A stretch of DNA of 64,000 nt, from positions 1,240,001 through 1,304,000 of the forward strand of contig CBDDKR010000002.1 in the NCBI GenBank assembly GCA_965230345.1. The letters run 5' to 3'. Origin of the DNA: JADKBO01 sp965230345. Lineage in GTDB: Bacteria; Bacteroidota; Bacteroidia; Chitinophagales; Saprospiraceae. Positions 25,936-35,043 of this stretch are shown here, one piece after another. The translations under genes were made by a program, and so were the position numbers. The notes beneath the pieces are model-generated. The model did no database searches. It had not been told where the DNA came from and saw only the letters and a list, made by a program, of their open reading frames with translations. Within the stretch, counting starts at the first letter, position 1. Every line of letters begins with the position of its first letter.

Positions 25936-26856
25936 ATGCTTCAACAATCCTACTCCGACATCGGCAGACAAAAAGATCCAACCAAAAATATTCATCAAAG
26001 TGACCCTACAAAACAACCATTGCTACAACCATTTCTCAAACTATACTACTTCATTGTTGGTGTCGGTGCAATCCCCGTCAGACTTTTAATTCATAAAAAC
26101 TTTGGAGAAAGGTCTATATCGCCTTTGGCTCTGCTTATTTCTTTAGGGTTTCATGTATATTATCTAACCCTAGATTTAAACTCCTATACTCTCTTAGGCG
26201 CTTACATACTTTATGATTTGTTCGGAATCACCATTCTTGATATAAGCGGAGATTCACCAATGGAGAAAGCGTCATTATGGCTACTTTTGCTTTTTAATGG
26301 ATACTTCATTTATTTATATGAGGTATTCATAGTGAATGGGAAAAAAGTCTACCATAATATTGCAAATTCATTCAAGAATGACAAAGTTGAAAAAAGCACT
26401 TATTTCCGAGGTGAAAGCGAATATTTTGATAAGGAGAATTTCGTAAGCAAACAAAAATGGACAATTTTTGGCAAGCAAATAATTACGGAAATTAATTTCA
26501 GAATACTAATAGAACCTCAAAAAATCTTCTTATATGGTTTAGCTATATTCCTTTTATTTACGGCATTCTCTGGGCTTTTACTTATCTTTTCCGATGTATT
26601 TATATTTAAATGGTTTGCCTATTTCTGCCTTACCTGTATCCCAGTAGGAATTTTAATTTCACTAAGTGCAATATGTCTTTTTCTGGAAGAATATGGCATT
26701 TACTCACGTATTAGGCATTCAGCACTGGATATATTAGATAGCGAAAAGGATTATCAAATCATAATGCATCAAAAAGAAGAATTGCAAAAGGGCAGAATAT
26801 CTAATGATAACGCAATAGATTCAGAAGCCATATTCCCAGAAGTGAAAATCTGTTAA
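25936..26856 (+). CDS. Multi-pass membrane protein beside the coupling protein
   Basis: A 306-residue protein with about five membrane segments (roughly 56-75, 80-100, 112-135, 197-220 and 224-250), a basic loop around residues 135-180 and a charged cytoplasmic tail rich in Glu/Lys. I do not recognise the family. It starts 7 bp after the coupling protein gene and is clearly in the same operon. Since that coupling protein has no membrane segment of its own, a role as membrane partner is a reasonable inference, not shown by a motif. Confidence 0.6.
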   Translation: MLQQSYSDIGRQKDPTKNIHQSDPTKQPLLQPFLKLYYFIVGVGAIPVRLLIHKNFGERSISPLALLISLGFHVYYLTLDLNSYTLLGAYILYDLFGITILDISGDSPMEKASLWLLLLFNGYFIYLYEVFIVNGKKVYHNIANSFKNDKVEKSTYFRGESEYFDKENFVSKQKWTIFGKQIITEINFRILIEPQKIFLYGLAIFLLFTAFSGLLLIFSDVFIFKWFAYFCLTCIPVGILISLSAICLFLEEYGIYSRIRHSALDILDSEKDYQIIMHQKEELQKGRISNDNAIDSEAIFPEVKIC

Positions 26857-26885
26857 TTCTAATTCATTAAATAAAAATGTAGATC

Positions 26886-28061
26886 ATGTTTGGGAAGTTG
26901 TTTAAAAAATTTACTGAATTTAAAAAAACTGAAATAAAGGATTTGGTTGAATCAAATTACGACCAAGATGCATATCTATACGAACTAGATAAGTTCGAAC
27001 AAATATATTTACAAATACTTAAAAACATCCTTTACTCTTCTGCCAATGAAGATGAAAGAAATTTCTCTAATGAAGCTTATTTCATTGGTAAATTTTCTCA
27101 ACTAATAACTATTCATGAAAATTATTCAGAAGCACTGAGCCAATTTGCAAACTACCCTTTTGAACTCTCTAAAAATATACAACTATTTCTAAAGAAGAAA
27201 TATAACCCAAAGAAGTTTGAAAAAATAGGGAAGCTTCATGTTGAATTGGAGTACACAATAACCAAAGCCCATCGAACAGGGTTTCAACTAAATAACAACG
27301 CTTTTCTTTTATCTGGCTATTTAGATAAAATGAAACGAAAGGCTTTAAAAGAAAAAAAAGAAATAACCAAATGGTATAGTAATGCTTATAATATAGTTGA
27401 AGCAATTAAAAATATTGTTGATGGGCTGAGGACGGCAACAATAAATATTCAGAAAAAGGATAATACAATTTTACTAACGGATGATTTAAAAAAATCCAAT
27501 CGGCCGTATCTTTTAAATTTTGACAAAAACTCTCTCTCGAAATATTCAATCTACAAAGAATATAAAGTCCTTAAACTTTTTAAAAAATATGGTAACCAAA
27601 ATTACACCTACGATCAAAACAAACTTGCGAAGGGGCTCTTCCCAAATGAATCTTTCACTTTCCATAATAATCATGCTAATGGTATAGTAAGTCCATATCA
27701 AATATTGACAAAATTGATTTGCGATTTAGTAGTCGTTTTTGACTATTACATTCAACAATCAGATATTGGACCGATTGAGGAAATGTTAAATGATGCATTT
27801 TCATATAGTGGCGGGAGTTTACCATACGCAATCATTAAGAAATATAATGATATGGGATTCCCCTTACTTCAAAAGCTCCATGGAAGAAACAACATACATT
27901 TTTCATATGGCGAGATTAGGCGTGAGTTCATCTATAATTTTATTAAAATGTCATATCCTTTCGTTCTAGGGAATGGAAACATGGATTTCACTAAAAAATG
28001 GTTTCATTTTGAGAGAAATAGAAATAATTTGGGTTTTTCTTCCTTAAGGCAATATTTCTGA
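26886..28061 (+). CDS. Hypothetical protein of the coupling-protein operon
   Basis: A 391-residue soluble, basic, mostly helical protein (MFGKLFKKFTEFKKTEIKDL at the start). No P-loop, no metal motif, no export signal. The last third (YAIIKKYNDMGFPLLQKLHG, then RREFIYNFIKMSYPF) is well ordered. It follows the membrane protein gene by 29 bp, so it belongs to the same transcript. A role in DNA transfer or in regulation of the operon is possible but not supported by any recognised domain. Confidence 0.55.
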   Translation: MFGKLFKKFTEFKKTEIKDLVESNYDQDAYLYELDKFEQIYLQILKNILYSSANEDERNFSNEAYFIGKFSQLITIHENYSEALSQFANYPFELSKNIQLFLKKKYNPKKFEKIGKLHVELEYTITKAHRTGFQLNNNAFLLSGYLDKMKRKALKEKKEITKWYSNAYNIVEAIKNIVDGLRTATINIQKKDNTILLTDDLKKSNRPYLLNFDKNSLSKYSIYKEYKVLKLFKKYGNQNYTYDQNKLAKGLFPNESFTFHNNHANGIVSPYQILTKLICDLVVVFDYYIQQSDIGPIEEMLNDAFSYSGGSLPYAIIKKYNDMGFPLLQKLHGRNNIHFSYGEIRREFIYNFIKMSYPFVLGNGNMDFTKKWFHFERNRNNLGFSSLRQYF

Positions 28062-28123
28062 TAATAATGGATTTTTAATTCTAATTGTGCTATAGTTTTC
28101 TAAATAAACACTTGGAGGGCTAA

Positions 28124-28798
28124 ATGAAAAAAAAGAACCAAAACCGTATAAATGAAACATTAAACGACGATATAATTGCAGAAATTACAAGTGAAGATCA
28201 GATTAATATAATTTATAATGATTTAACTTCTGAAATTGTAATAATTCCTGGGAAAGATATTTTAAAAGATAAAGGGAAAGATTCGTTAACAGAAGAACAA
28301 TTTGATAGGAGAAGGTTAATCCCATTAGAGGAACTTAGAAAAAATGATTATATGGAGTTACATCCTATCACAAAAGAATTATACAGAGATAAATACTGGG
28401 AAATACGTTCTCCTCTTGACAGTGCTAGAGATATTCTATTTGATCAATATGTTTCGTATGATGAAATTGAAAAAAGTGGGTTAGAAAGTGAAAATATTTT
28501 TATAGAAGAAGTTAGAGCCGATATGAAGAGAATGGGGTCAAAAATAATTAAAGATAAATTGATCGATTTGGCGAAGAATTTGCCTAGTCTCGATAAAGAA
28601 ACTTTAGAAAATGTTCAAAAACTAGTTGAACTTTATAATGATAATCGTGCTAGTTTTGACGTTCGTGAAAACCTACAATCTAAAATAACTGCTGAAATAG
28701 GGGAAGATGTTTGTATAAATCGTCCATTTGCACAGCTTACAGAACAGTTCGGGATTGATAGAATAATGAGCAATATAAAATCGGCTTTCAAAAGTTAA
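28124..28798 (+). CDS. Hypothetical protein with strong ribosome-binding site
   Basis: A 224-residue charged soluble protein. Two parts can be seen: an N-terminal acidic region (about 1-75) and a helical C-terminal part (IIKDKLIDLAKNLPSLDKET, then NVQKLVELYNDNRASF). A canonical Shine-Dalgarno (TTGGAGGG) lies before the ATG. It is in line with the operon above, 62 bp later, and ends directly against the convergent gene at 28799 with no spacer. The function is unknown. Confidence 0.55.
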   Translation: MKKKNQNRINETLNDDIIAEITSEDQINIIYNDLTSEIVIIPGKDILKDKGKDSLTEEQFDRRRLIPLEELRKNDYMELHPITKELYRDKYWEIRSPLDSARDILFDQYVSYDEIEKSGLESENIFIEEVRADMKRMGSKIIKDKLIDLAKNLPSLDKETLENVQKLVELYNDNRASFDVRENLQSKITAEIGEDVCINRPFAQLTEQFGIDRIMSNIKSAFKS

Positions 28799-29605
28799 CT
28801 ACTCACCTCCGTCACCTCCGCTAGAGCCACCGTCACTGCCGTCGCTTCCATCGGTGGAATCCATTGAAGGGTCGCCAATGTCAATTTCCATCGGTTTATT
28901 GACTATTTTTTCTTTCTCCAAAGGGAAAGCAGATTTAATTTCACTTTGAAAATCATTTATTAAATCAATAATCTGAGTCCTCTCATTTTCTTCTATAATG
29001 ATTGGTTCATCATTCCTGATGGGTGATTCAATTTCTTTAATATCAAAGATTAGATTTCTCATTTCCTTTGCTGTTGAATTCATTGCTCGTTCGGTTGACT
29101 GATTTTGCTTTTCTTCCCATTCTTTTAGTGATTTTTGTTCGGTTTCATCATCAACTATTGATTCTGGGTTTAAAAAGCCAATAACACCACCAGCTAACCC
29201 GCCAAATTTACTAAATTCTCCAATTCCCTTTGCTATATCATCCAAATATGGGGCAATTTTTTTTAACTCTTTACCTACATCGTCAACAATTTCATCAATC
29301 TTATCAGCTATTTTTGAAATGGGTTTGTCAGATTCAATTTGAGTTGGCTTGCTTAATCTGTTTTCATATTCTTTGATAGCTCTTTTGTCTTTCTCAGTAA
29401 AGGATTCGTTGGTTTTTTCAGTATTTAGTTTTTTATCAAATTCTTGTTGTTTAACCTTGCGATTTTCGGCATCTTCAGCTATTTTTTCATGGTTAATTAT
29501 ATCTCCTTCCCTTTTTGGTAAGCTATTTTCTCCACCTATCATTTTTTCATTTGTTTTCGTGGGAGATTTGACCTTATCTCGCCAATTGGTTTTCTCGATT
29601 GCCAT
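28799..29605 (-). CDS. Hydrophilic hypothetical protein with Ser/Gly/Asp tail
   Basis: A 268-residue, highly charged protein with low-complexity Lys/Glu segments and a C-terminal tail of Ser, Gly and Asp (DGSDGSDGGSSGGDGGE). One short hydrophobic stretch (GEFSKFGGLAGGVIGFL, about 131-147) lies in the middle. It looks largely disordered. Its stop abuts the stop of the 28124-28798 gene. The DNA coding for the tail is much richer in G+C than the surroundings. The function is unknown; a secreted or membrane-binding effector would fit the layout but is speculation. Confidence 0.5.
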   Translation of the reverse strand: MAIEKTNWRDKVKSPTKTNEKMIGGENSLPKREGDIINHEKIAEDAENRKVKQQEFDKKLNTEKTNESFTEKDKRAIKEYENRLSKPTQIESDKPISKIADKIDEIVDDVGKELKKIAPYLDDIAKGIGEFSKFGGLAGGVIGFLNPESIVDDETEQKSLKEWEEKQNQSTERAMNSTAKEMRNLIFDIKEIESPIRNDEPIIIEENERTQIIDLINDFQSEIKSAFPLEKEKIVNKPMEIDIGDPSMDSTDGSDGSDGGSSGGDGGE

Positions 29606-29745
29606 ATCAATTATTTTTCAAAGAAATCTTTCCCCAATATAATGATTATGTGCTACAATAGAGGAATAGATAGAACTCTCTCTAGCTCATATTTCTCTTT
29701 TTTGTTCCTGATTTAATATGGGTAAAGAAACTAAAAAGGAGAAAT

Positions 29746-30153
29746 ATGAGTAACGACGATAAATCAATCAAAGACCTTATTAAAGAATCAAATGGCTCGT
29801 TTTTGATGGATGCGGAACTTATATCACTAATTGATAAAGCCAATGATGGATGTCTAATCTCTCAATCAAAGTTAGCGATCGCATTCTGTAGAGGAGATGG
29901 AGCGAAGAAAAACGAAAAACTAGCTCTCCATTTTGAAAAGCTAATGTCCGAAAATACTAATGATAACAGGATTAAATTAGCGGCTCTTTGGAATCCAGCC
30001 ATTCGTGAATATGAAAGAGGTAATTATCAAGTAATGATAGAAAAATTCAATATTGCAATTGATTTCATGCAAGAAAATATTCCAATGGAAAAGTGGGATT
30101 TCTCATTATTTGAAATAATGGAAAAATATACCCAGTTAAGGGAAGATGAATAA
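29746..30153 (+). CDS. Small Sel1-like repeat protein
   Basis: A 135-residue soluble protein with one Sel1-like (TPR-related) repeat, DGCLISQSKLAIAFCRGDGA followed by KKNEKLALHFEKLM (about 40-75), and a helical C-terminal part that could form a second, degenerate repeat. Such repeats serve in protein-protein contact. The start has a strong Shine-Dalgarno (AAAGGAG). It is divergent from the 28799-29605 gene (140 bp between starts). It is the last gene of the transfer block. Confidence 0.6.
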   Translation: MSNDDKSIKDLIKESNGSFLMDAELISLIDKANDGCLISQSKLAIAFCRGDGAKKNEKLALHFEKLMSENTNDNRIKLAALWNPAIREYERGNYQVMIEKFNIAIDFMQENIPMEKWDFSLFEIMEKYTQLREDE

Positions 30154-30212
30154 ACCATTTAAGTCAGAATTAAACAAACCCTTACAGCAAAGTTTACCCA
30201 CCCACAGATAGT

Positions 30213-30289
30213 TCAATGGAGCCTCTAGGCAAGCGCACAATGCAGCAAGCTCCTCCATTGACCTATCCCGACCCGCATTTTGTTGCCTA
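30213..30289. repeat. G+C-rich region with nested inverted repeats (possible oriT)
   Basis: TCAATGGAG (30213-30221) pairs with CTCCATTGA (30253-30261). TAGGCAA (30227-30233) pairs with TTGCCTA (30283-30289), extended by AATGC against GCATT. The block is non-coding and G+C richer than its surroundings, and it lies at the end of the transfer module. oriT regions have this look, but so do other structured sites. I saw no known nic sequence. Confidence 0.4.
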
Positions 30290-30350
30290 CAGGTTTTGTT
30301 TTTGAGTAAATTCTGTTTGAATGAGAATAATTGAGATAGATGGGTTTCCG

Positions 30351-31640
30351 TTAGCTCATTCCATATAGCTTGAAGTCCCTCATCGCATATTTTGGATATT
30401 GACCATTGTCAAACAATATATCTTCGGTAATTCCAAAAGCCCGTGATATTTTGTCACTAATCAATCTACCTATTTCCAATATCTGTTCATCATCAAGTTC
30501 CCTAGTTGATAATTTCATTTTTATAGCAAGCTTATCATTGTATTTATTCATTATTCCTGAATGTTTATACCAAAGACGTTGTAATCCTTCTTTTAACCCA
30601 TAAAGTCTGGAATTAAGTACATCCTTAAAACTTAATTGGAAAAGGAATTCATCTCTATAATCACAATAATCATAAAAGCACTTTGTCCATTTTAGTAAAC
30701 TCATTGAATATCCAACTAGAAGATTAAGGTATACAGCACATAAATCTTTCTTTATAGCTTCTTCATGAAAAGGATAACAAAAGCTTCTTGAAAACCCAGA
30801 TTCAACATATCCATTCGTCAAAACTTCAAAATAAGATACTAAGTCTTTATCCCTATCTAAATGAGAACTTATATATCCATTAATTTTGCTATCCCAACCA
30901 TAACTTGGTTGATAGAGTCTTACACTCATTCCCGTAACATCAACATGTTGATGACTTTCCAACCAGTTTATTTGTTCTTTTGAATTGCCCTTAAAAACCT
31001 CTTCATCCAAATATTTGGGAATCACAGAAAATAAAATCAATGGTAAAGTCTCTAGTGACGTTCTTATAGGTTTCCTATCAACGTTCTTTGAAAGCTGAGT
31101 ATTCATGAACTCTTCACTTTCAATATCTAAGTTTCTCTTTTTATAAAAAGATTCAAATTCTAATTTCCTTTCCCTAGAATACATAAACATGTCACGAACC
31201 TGATAGTGAGATGCTGATTTACTACTATCATTTAAGCGAGTGTAATATCGATCTCCTGTTACCATGTGTGGTTTGCGAGTGCTTTCAGGGATTTCTATGA
31301 TCATGATGATTTTATTGCTATTTGGAATATCTATGCAATGTGGATCATGATAAAATATATCTGGTTCTGTATTTCCTGAAACCACTTGATTATACCATTC
31401 AACTACATTTTTACCTTTCATGGTCCTGTCAATACCAACTATCTTTTTATCGTCATCGACTCCATAGATGAGGAATCCGCCATTTGCATTCGCAAAAGAT
31501 GAAACATATTTTACTATATCTTTAGGTTTGTTTACCAATTCCCTTTTGAAATCAAGCTTGTGTCCTTCAACAAATTCACTTGAATTTAACAGTTCCAGTA
31601 AATCATTATAGGTAATTTGATTTGTCTTTTTTCCTAACAT
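30351..31640 (-). CDS. AlbA_2/Schlafen-like putative DNA-binding protein
   Basis: A 429-residue protein. The N-terminal 150 residues are a classic AlbA_2 (Schlafen-like) domain: EFVEGHKLDFKRELVNKPKD, VSSFANANGGFLIYGVDDD, KIIMIIEIPESTRKPHMV and YYTRLNDSSKSAS. The C-terminal 280 residues match nothing I know. The start at 31640 (MLGKKTNQITYNDLLELL) is preferred; the frame is open to an upstream ATG at 31679, but that adds a cysteine-rich stretch atypical for the family. Similar AlbA_2 proteins occur in transcription regulators and in phage-defence loci. It is transcribed alone on the minus strand. Confidence 0.75.
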   Translation of the reverse strand: MLGKKTNQITYNDLLELLNSSEFVEGHKLDFKRELVNKPKDIVKYVSSFANANGGFLIYGVDDDKKIVGIDRTMKGKNVVEWYNQVVSGNTEPDIFYHDPHCIDIPNSNKIIMIIEIPESTRKPHMVTGDRYYTRLNDSSKSASHYQVRDMFMYSRERKLEFESFYKKRNLDIESEEFMNTQLSKNVDRKPIRTSLETLPLILFSVIPKYLDEEVFKGNSKEQINWLESHQHVDVTGMSVRLYQPSYGWDSKINGYISSHLDRDKDLVSYFEVLTNGYVESGFSRSFCYPFHEEAIKKDLCAVYLNLLVGYSMSLLKWTKCFYDYCDYRDEFLFQLSFKDVLNSRLYGLKEGLQRLWYKHSGIMNKYNDKLAIKMKLSTRELDDEQILEIGRLISDKISRAFGITEDILFDNGQYPKYAMRDFKLYGMS

Positions 31641-31768
31641 CGGGCATTTTTTACATAAAACACAAAGAGCTAAAAACAAGCTCCCAATTCTATCTAATGG
31701 GTTAATATTTTAATCACACAATTCTATCAATTAGAAACGGAATAAATTTACGAAATTCTATCGAAAAA

Positions 31769-31793
31769 GCCCCCTAAAAGAACTTTAGGAGGC
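31769..31793 (-). terminator. Terminator of the metalloprotease/paralogue operon
   Basis: On the minus strand, GCCTCCTAAAG, a short loop and CTTTTAGGGGGC are followed by TTTTTCGA. It lies 170 bp after the last paralogue. The preceding 20 bp are the same as those before the terminator at 8462-8491. Confidence 0.75.
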
Positions 31794-31813
31794 CACCCGA
31801 ACGCTATGAAAAA
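31794..31813 (-). repeat. 20-bp motif before terminator, copy 2
   Basis: CACCCGAACGCTATGAAAAA, identical to 8493-8512 and in the same position relative to a minus-strand terminator hairpin. Confidence 0.6.
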
Positions 31814-31960
31814 AATTCCAAAGGTGTAAATATTGAACAACACCTTTTTAACCTATTATTACTATATTTAATCCTTAAAAATAGGATAATTGTTAACTTA
31901 ATAACAACTCGCATCTCTAAAAAGTTTTAATATAACCTATATTTCTTTATTTAAATGGTC

Positions 31961-33445
31961 TTACTCCTTCACAAACTTGGTACGCCATCTTTTAAAATCA
32001 TCAGTAACGCACTCGATGATGTAGATGCCTTTGGGCAATGACTGAACATCAATCTTCTGATCTAATGCTTGATGGGTATGATGAATTAAGCGACCACTTA
32101 AGTCGTATATATTGATGTTTGCCTCTGAAAAGATACTTGCATTTTGCACAATGGTGTAATCCGAAGATGGATTTGGAGCTATCTTGATGTCTAGATGATC
32201 TGGTAACTGTGTAGCGTCATACATGGTAATGGTTGGGTCACAGTAGCGCTCTTCATCAATATTATAATTGATATAACTGTGCAAATACCCATTAGATCGT
32301 GGGTAAAAGAATTTTACATCTTGTTGTCTTACATCACAATCAAGCCCCTTTAGATCAGGTTTATGGATAACATGGAGGGCACTACTCCCTGAAGCTGGGG
32401 CGACATAGACTTTGCAATCAGGTCCCAAGGTAGCACTACCAAAATTCTGCTCAAACCACGTACCTATATCTTCCCTAGCAGTAGCAACTTTTACAATGCC
32501 ATCAGACAAATCCTCTTCCATTAAATCTACCTGATAAATTTCTTTAGCTAGAATGATGTATGCGAATCTACTATTCGGTGATACTGATAACCCTCCTTTA
32601 ATACTATCTATTTTTGTTTCTGAAAATCGAGCGTTTGAAAATTGTCCAGTATTTCGATCAAAATCCATGCATAAGAGTCCTTTACTGTCATCAAATGCTA
32701 CATATCGTGTTCCATCAGGAGTAAAAGTTGCTTGACCAGGATGCCACAAAGGAACACCAATTTCCTGCACGTCGAAAGACTCTATTCCCGCATTTTGTAC
32801 TAAATAAGTATGAAACAAATTTTCATGTTGTCTGCTTGAAATAATCCACCAATCTTTTTGATTACTATGCTTAACTGCTGTAAGCATACCACATGTGAAG
32901 TTCTCACCTGAATCAATTAATTCATTCTTAATAATCACTTTTCCCAACCCATTATTTTCACCCATATCTAAATATGAATATCGTAAGTCAGGACAGGTAA
33001 TACTATCAGGATATTTGGTTTTATGAATTATATAATAACCTTGATTTTTATATAAATCTGGAAGGAATAGAATGGAACTCGTAAGAGGGTAATATCCAAT
33101 AGACCCTTCACAAAAATTATTATAGTACTCACCCTCATTAATCCTATCTCCATTTTCCATCACTTGGTGAGTCGAATCAATGATTTTACATCCATTAGTG
33201 TAAAACAATAATCTTCCTGTATTTGGGTCACTAATATATGCAGGGCCAGAGGATAGCCTTATTATTCCTGTAATGTTTCGTTGAGTTGGTGGATTTTTAT
33301 TAAAATCTACAATGGTTGTTTCTACTCCGGGAATGTCAAAATCATAATCAGTCCCAAATATCCAAGTATAATCGTATTTAAGCTGGGCGGCAAGATTGCC
33401 ACCCAGCATTATTGTTAATATCCCTATGGATAATGTCCGTATCAT
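31961..33445 (-). CDS. T9SS-secreted beta-propeller-like protein, paralogue 3
   Basis: A 494-residue protein with a signal peptide (ending NLAAQLKY), a long body with propeller-like repeats (ATFTPDGTRYVAFDDSKG, then LSVSPNSRFAYIILAKEIYQ and GSATLGPDCKVYVAPASG), and a T9SS sorting domain over the last 80 residues (IAPNPSSDYTIVQNASIFSE, then IYIIECVTDDFKRWRTKFVK). It is the last of three tandem paralogues downstream of the metalloprotease gene. FYTNGCKI and MENGD are conserved in all three. The fold suggests a surface-exposed binding protein; no enzyme residues are seen. A remnant of the metalloprotease C-terminus lies directly before its start codon. Confidence 0.78.
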   Translation of the reverse strand: MIRTLSIGILTIMLGGNLAAQLKYDYTWIFGTDYDFDIPGVETTIVDFNKNPPTQRNITGIIRLSSGPAYISDPNTGRLLFYTNGCKIIDSTHQVMENGDRINEGEYYNNFCEGSIGYYPLTSSILFLPDLYKNQGYYIIHKTKYPDSITCPDLRYSYLDMGENNGLGKVIIKNELIDSGENFTCGMLTAVKHSNQKDWWIISSRQHENLFHTYLVQNAGIESFDVQEIGVPLWHPGQATFTPDGTRYVAFDDSKGLLCMDFDRNTGQFSNARFSETKIDSIKGGLSVSPNSRFAYIILAKEIYQVDLMEEDLSDGIVKVATAREDIGTWFEQNFGSATLGPDCKVYVAPASGSSALHVIHKPDLKGLDCDVRQQDVKFFYPRSNGYLHSYINYNIDEERYCDPTITMYDATQLPDHLDIKIAPNPSSDYTIVQNASIFSEANINIYDLSGRLIHHTHQALDQKIDVQSLPKGIYIIECVTDDFKRWRTKFVKE

Positions 33446-33561
33446 CTATATCTTAATGATTTTATGTACCGATGGTCGTAGTCCATCTTGGTATAATACG
33501 AAGTAATATACGCCATTTGAGTATTCTGACATATCTATGGTATGTATTTCAGCATCTTTAA
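33446..33561 (-). pseudogene. Duplicated C-terminal fragment of the metalloprotease gene, copy 1
   Basis: On the minus strand this 116-bp spacer codes for KDAEIHTIDMSEYSNGVYYF and onward to HKIIKI plus stop TAG, the last 37 residues of the metalloprotease at 36636-40022 with one change seen (Gln to Leu). The TAG is followed directly by the ATG of the next paralogue, as at the original junction. It marks the unit of tandem duplication (fragment plus paralogue gene). Confidence 0.8.
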
Positions 33562-35043
33562 TTACTCCTTCACAAACTTAGTACGCCATCTTTTAAAATC
33601 ATCGGTAACGCACTCGATGATGTAGATGCCTTTGGGCAATGATCGAACATCAATCTTCTGATCTAATGCTTGATGGGTATGATGAACTAAGCGTCCACTT
33701 AAGTCGTATATATTGATGTTTGCCTCTGAAAAGATACTTGCATTTTGCACAATGATGTAATCCGAAGTTGGATTTGGAGCTATCTTGATGTCTAGATGAT
33801 CGGGTAATTGAGTGGCGTCGTACATTGTAATAGTTGGGTCACAGTAGCGCTCTTCATCAATATTATAATTGATGTAACTGTGTAAATATGCGTTGGATCG
33901 TGAGTAAAAGAATTTTACATCTTGTTGCCTTACATCACATTCTATACCTTTTAAATCAGGTTTATGAATGACGTGCATTGCTCTACTTCCTGAACCAGGA
34001 GCAACATAGACTTTGCAATCAGGCCCCAAGGTAGCACTACCAAAATTCTGCTCAAACCACGTACCTATATCTTCCCTAGCAGTAGCAACTTTTACAATGC
34101 CATCAGACAAATCCTCTTCCATTAAGTCTACTTGATAAATCTCTTTATCTAAAATTGCATATGCAAATCTACTATTGGGAGAAATTGCTAATCCTCCAAG
34201 CAGGCTATCATATTTTATTTGAGCAAATCTAGTATTTGAAAAATACCCTGTATTTCGATTAAAATCCATGCATAATATTCCCTTACCATCGTCATAAGCT
34301 ACATAACGCATACCATCAGGAGTAAAAGTTGCTTGACCAGGGTGCCACAAAGGAACACCAATTTCTTGCACGTCGAAAGACTCTATTCCCTCATTTTGTA
34401 ATAAATAAGTGTGAAACAAATTAGAGTCTTGTCTACTTTGAATGATCCACCAATCTTTCTGATTACCGTGCTTGATTGCTGTCAAATAACCACAACTAAA
34501 ATTTTTACTATCATCAATCAATTGATTCTTTATTGTTACACTTCCTAATCCATTATTCTTACTCATATCTATATATGAATAACGCAAATCTGAACAGACA
34601 AGACTATCAAAATACTTAGTTTTATGAATCATGTAATAGCCATGATCCTCAATTAAATTGGGTAATAATAGAATTGAATTAGACAGTGGGTAATACCCAA
34701 TAGACCCCTCACAAAAATTATTATAGTACTCACCCTCATTAATCCTATCTCCATTTTCCATCACTTGGTGAGTCGAATCAATGATTTTACATCCGTTGGT
34801 GTAAAACAATAATCTTCCCGAGATAGGATCACTGATTTGAGCAGGTCCTGTTGTAAGTTCTATCAATCCCACAACATTCCGATGTTCTGGTGGGCTTCTG
34901 TTAAAATCTATTATTGTTGTTTCTATACCTGGTATGTCAAAATCATAATCTGATCCGAAGACCCATGTATAATTGTATTTAAGCTGGGCGGCAAGATTGC
35001 CACCCAGCATTATTAATATCCCTATGGATAATATGCGTATCAT
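33562..35043 (-). CDS. T9SS-secreted beta-propeller-like protein, paralogue 2
   Basis: A 493-residue paralogue of the 31961-33445 protein, with the same signal peptide, body and T9SS sorting domain. It is very close to that copy over most of its length (the 130-200 region shares KTKYFDSLVCSDLRYSYIDM with small changes). The short spacer before its ATG is the duplicated tail of the metalloprotease gene, which keeps the TAG-ATG junction and so perhaps the translational coupling. Likely a surface-exposed binding protein; the ligand is unknown. Confidence 0.78.
   Translation of the reverse strand: MIRILSIGILIMLGGNLAAQLKYNYTWVFGSDYDFDIPGIETTIIDFNRSPPEHRNVVGLIELTTGPAQISDPISGRLLFYTNGCKIIDSTHQVMENGDRINEGEYYNNFCEGSIGYYPLSNSILLLPNLIEDHGYYMIHKTKYFDSLVCSDLRYSYIDMSKNNGLGSVTIKNQLIDDSKNFSCGYLTAIKHGNQKDWWIIQSRQDSNLFHTYLLQNEGIESFDVQEIGVPLWHPGQATFTPDGMRYVAYDDGKGILCMDFNRNTGYFSNTRFAQIKYDSLLGGLAISPNSRFAYAILDKEIYQVDLMEEDLSDGIVKVATAREDIGTWFEQNFGSATLGPDCKVYVAPGSGSRAMHVIHKPDLKGIECDVRQQDVKFFYSRSNAYLHSYINYNIDEERYCDPTITMYDATQLPDHLDIKIAPNPTSDYIIVQNASIFSEANINIYDLSGRLVHHTHQALDQKIDVRSLPKGIYIIECVTDDFKRWRTKFVKE

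Noticed and set aside
10952..30153. Prophage
   Set aside because: Apart from integrase, AlpA and XRE proteins there are no capsid, terminase, portal, tail or lysis genes; relaxase and coupling protein point to a transfer element.
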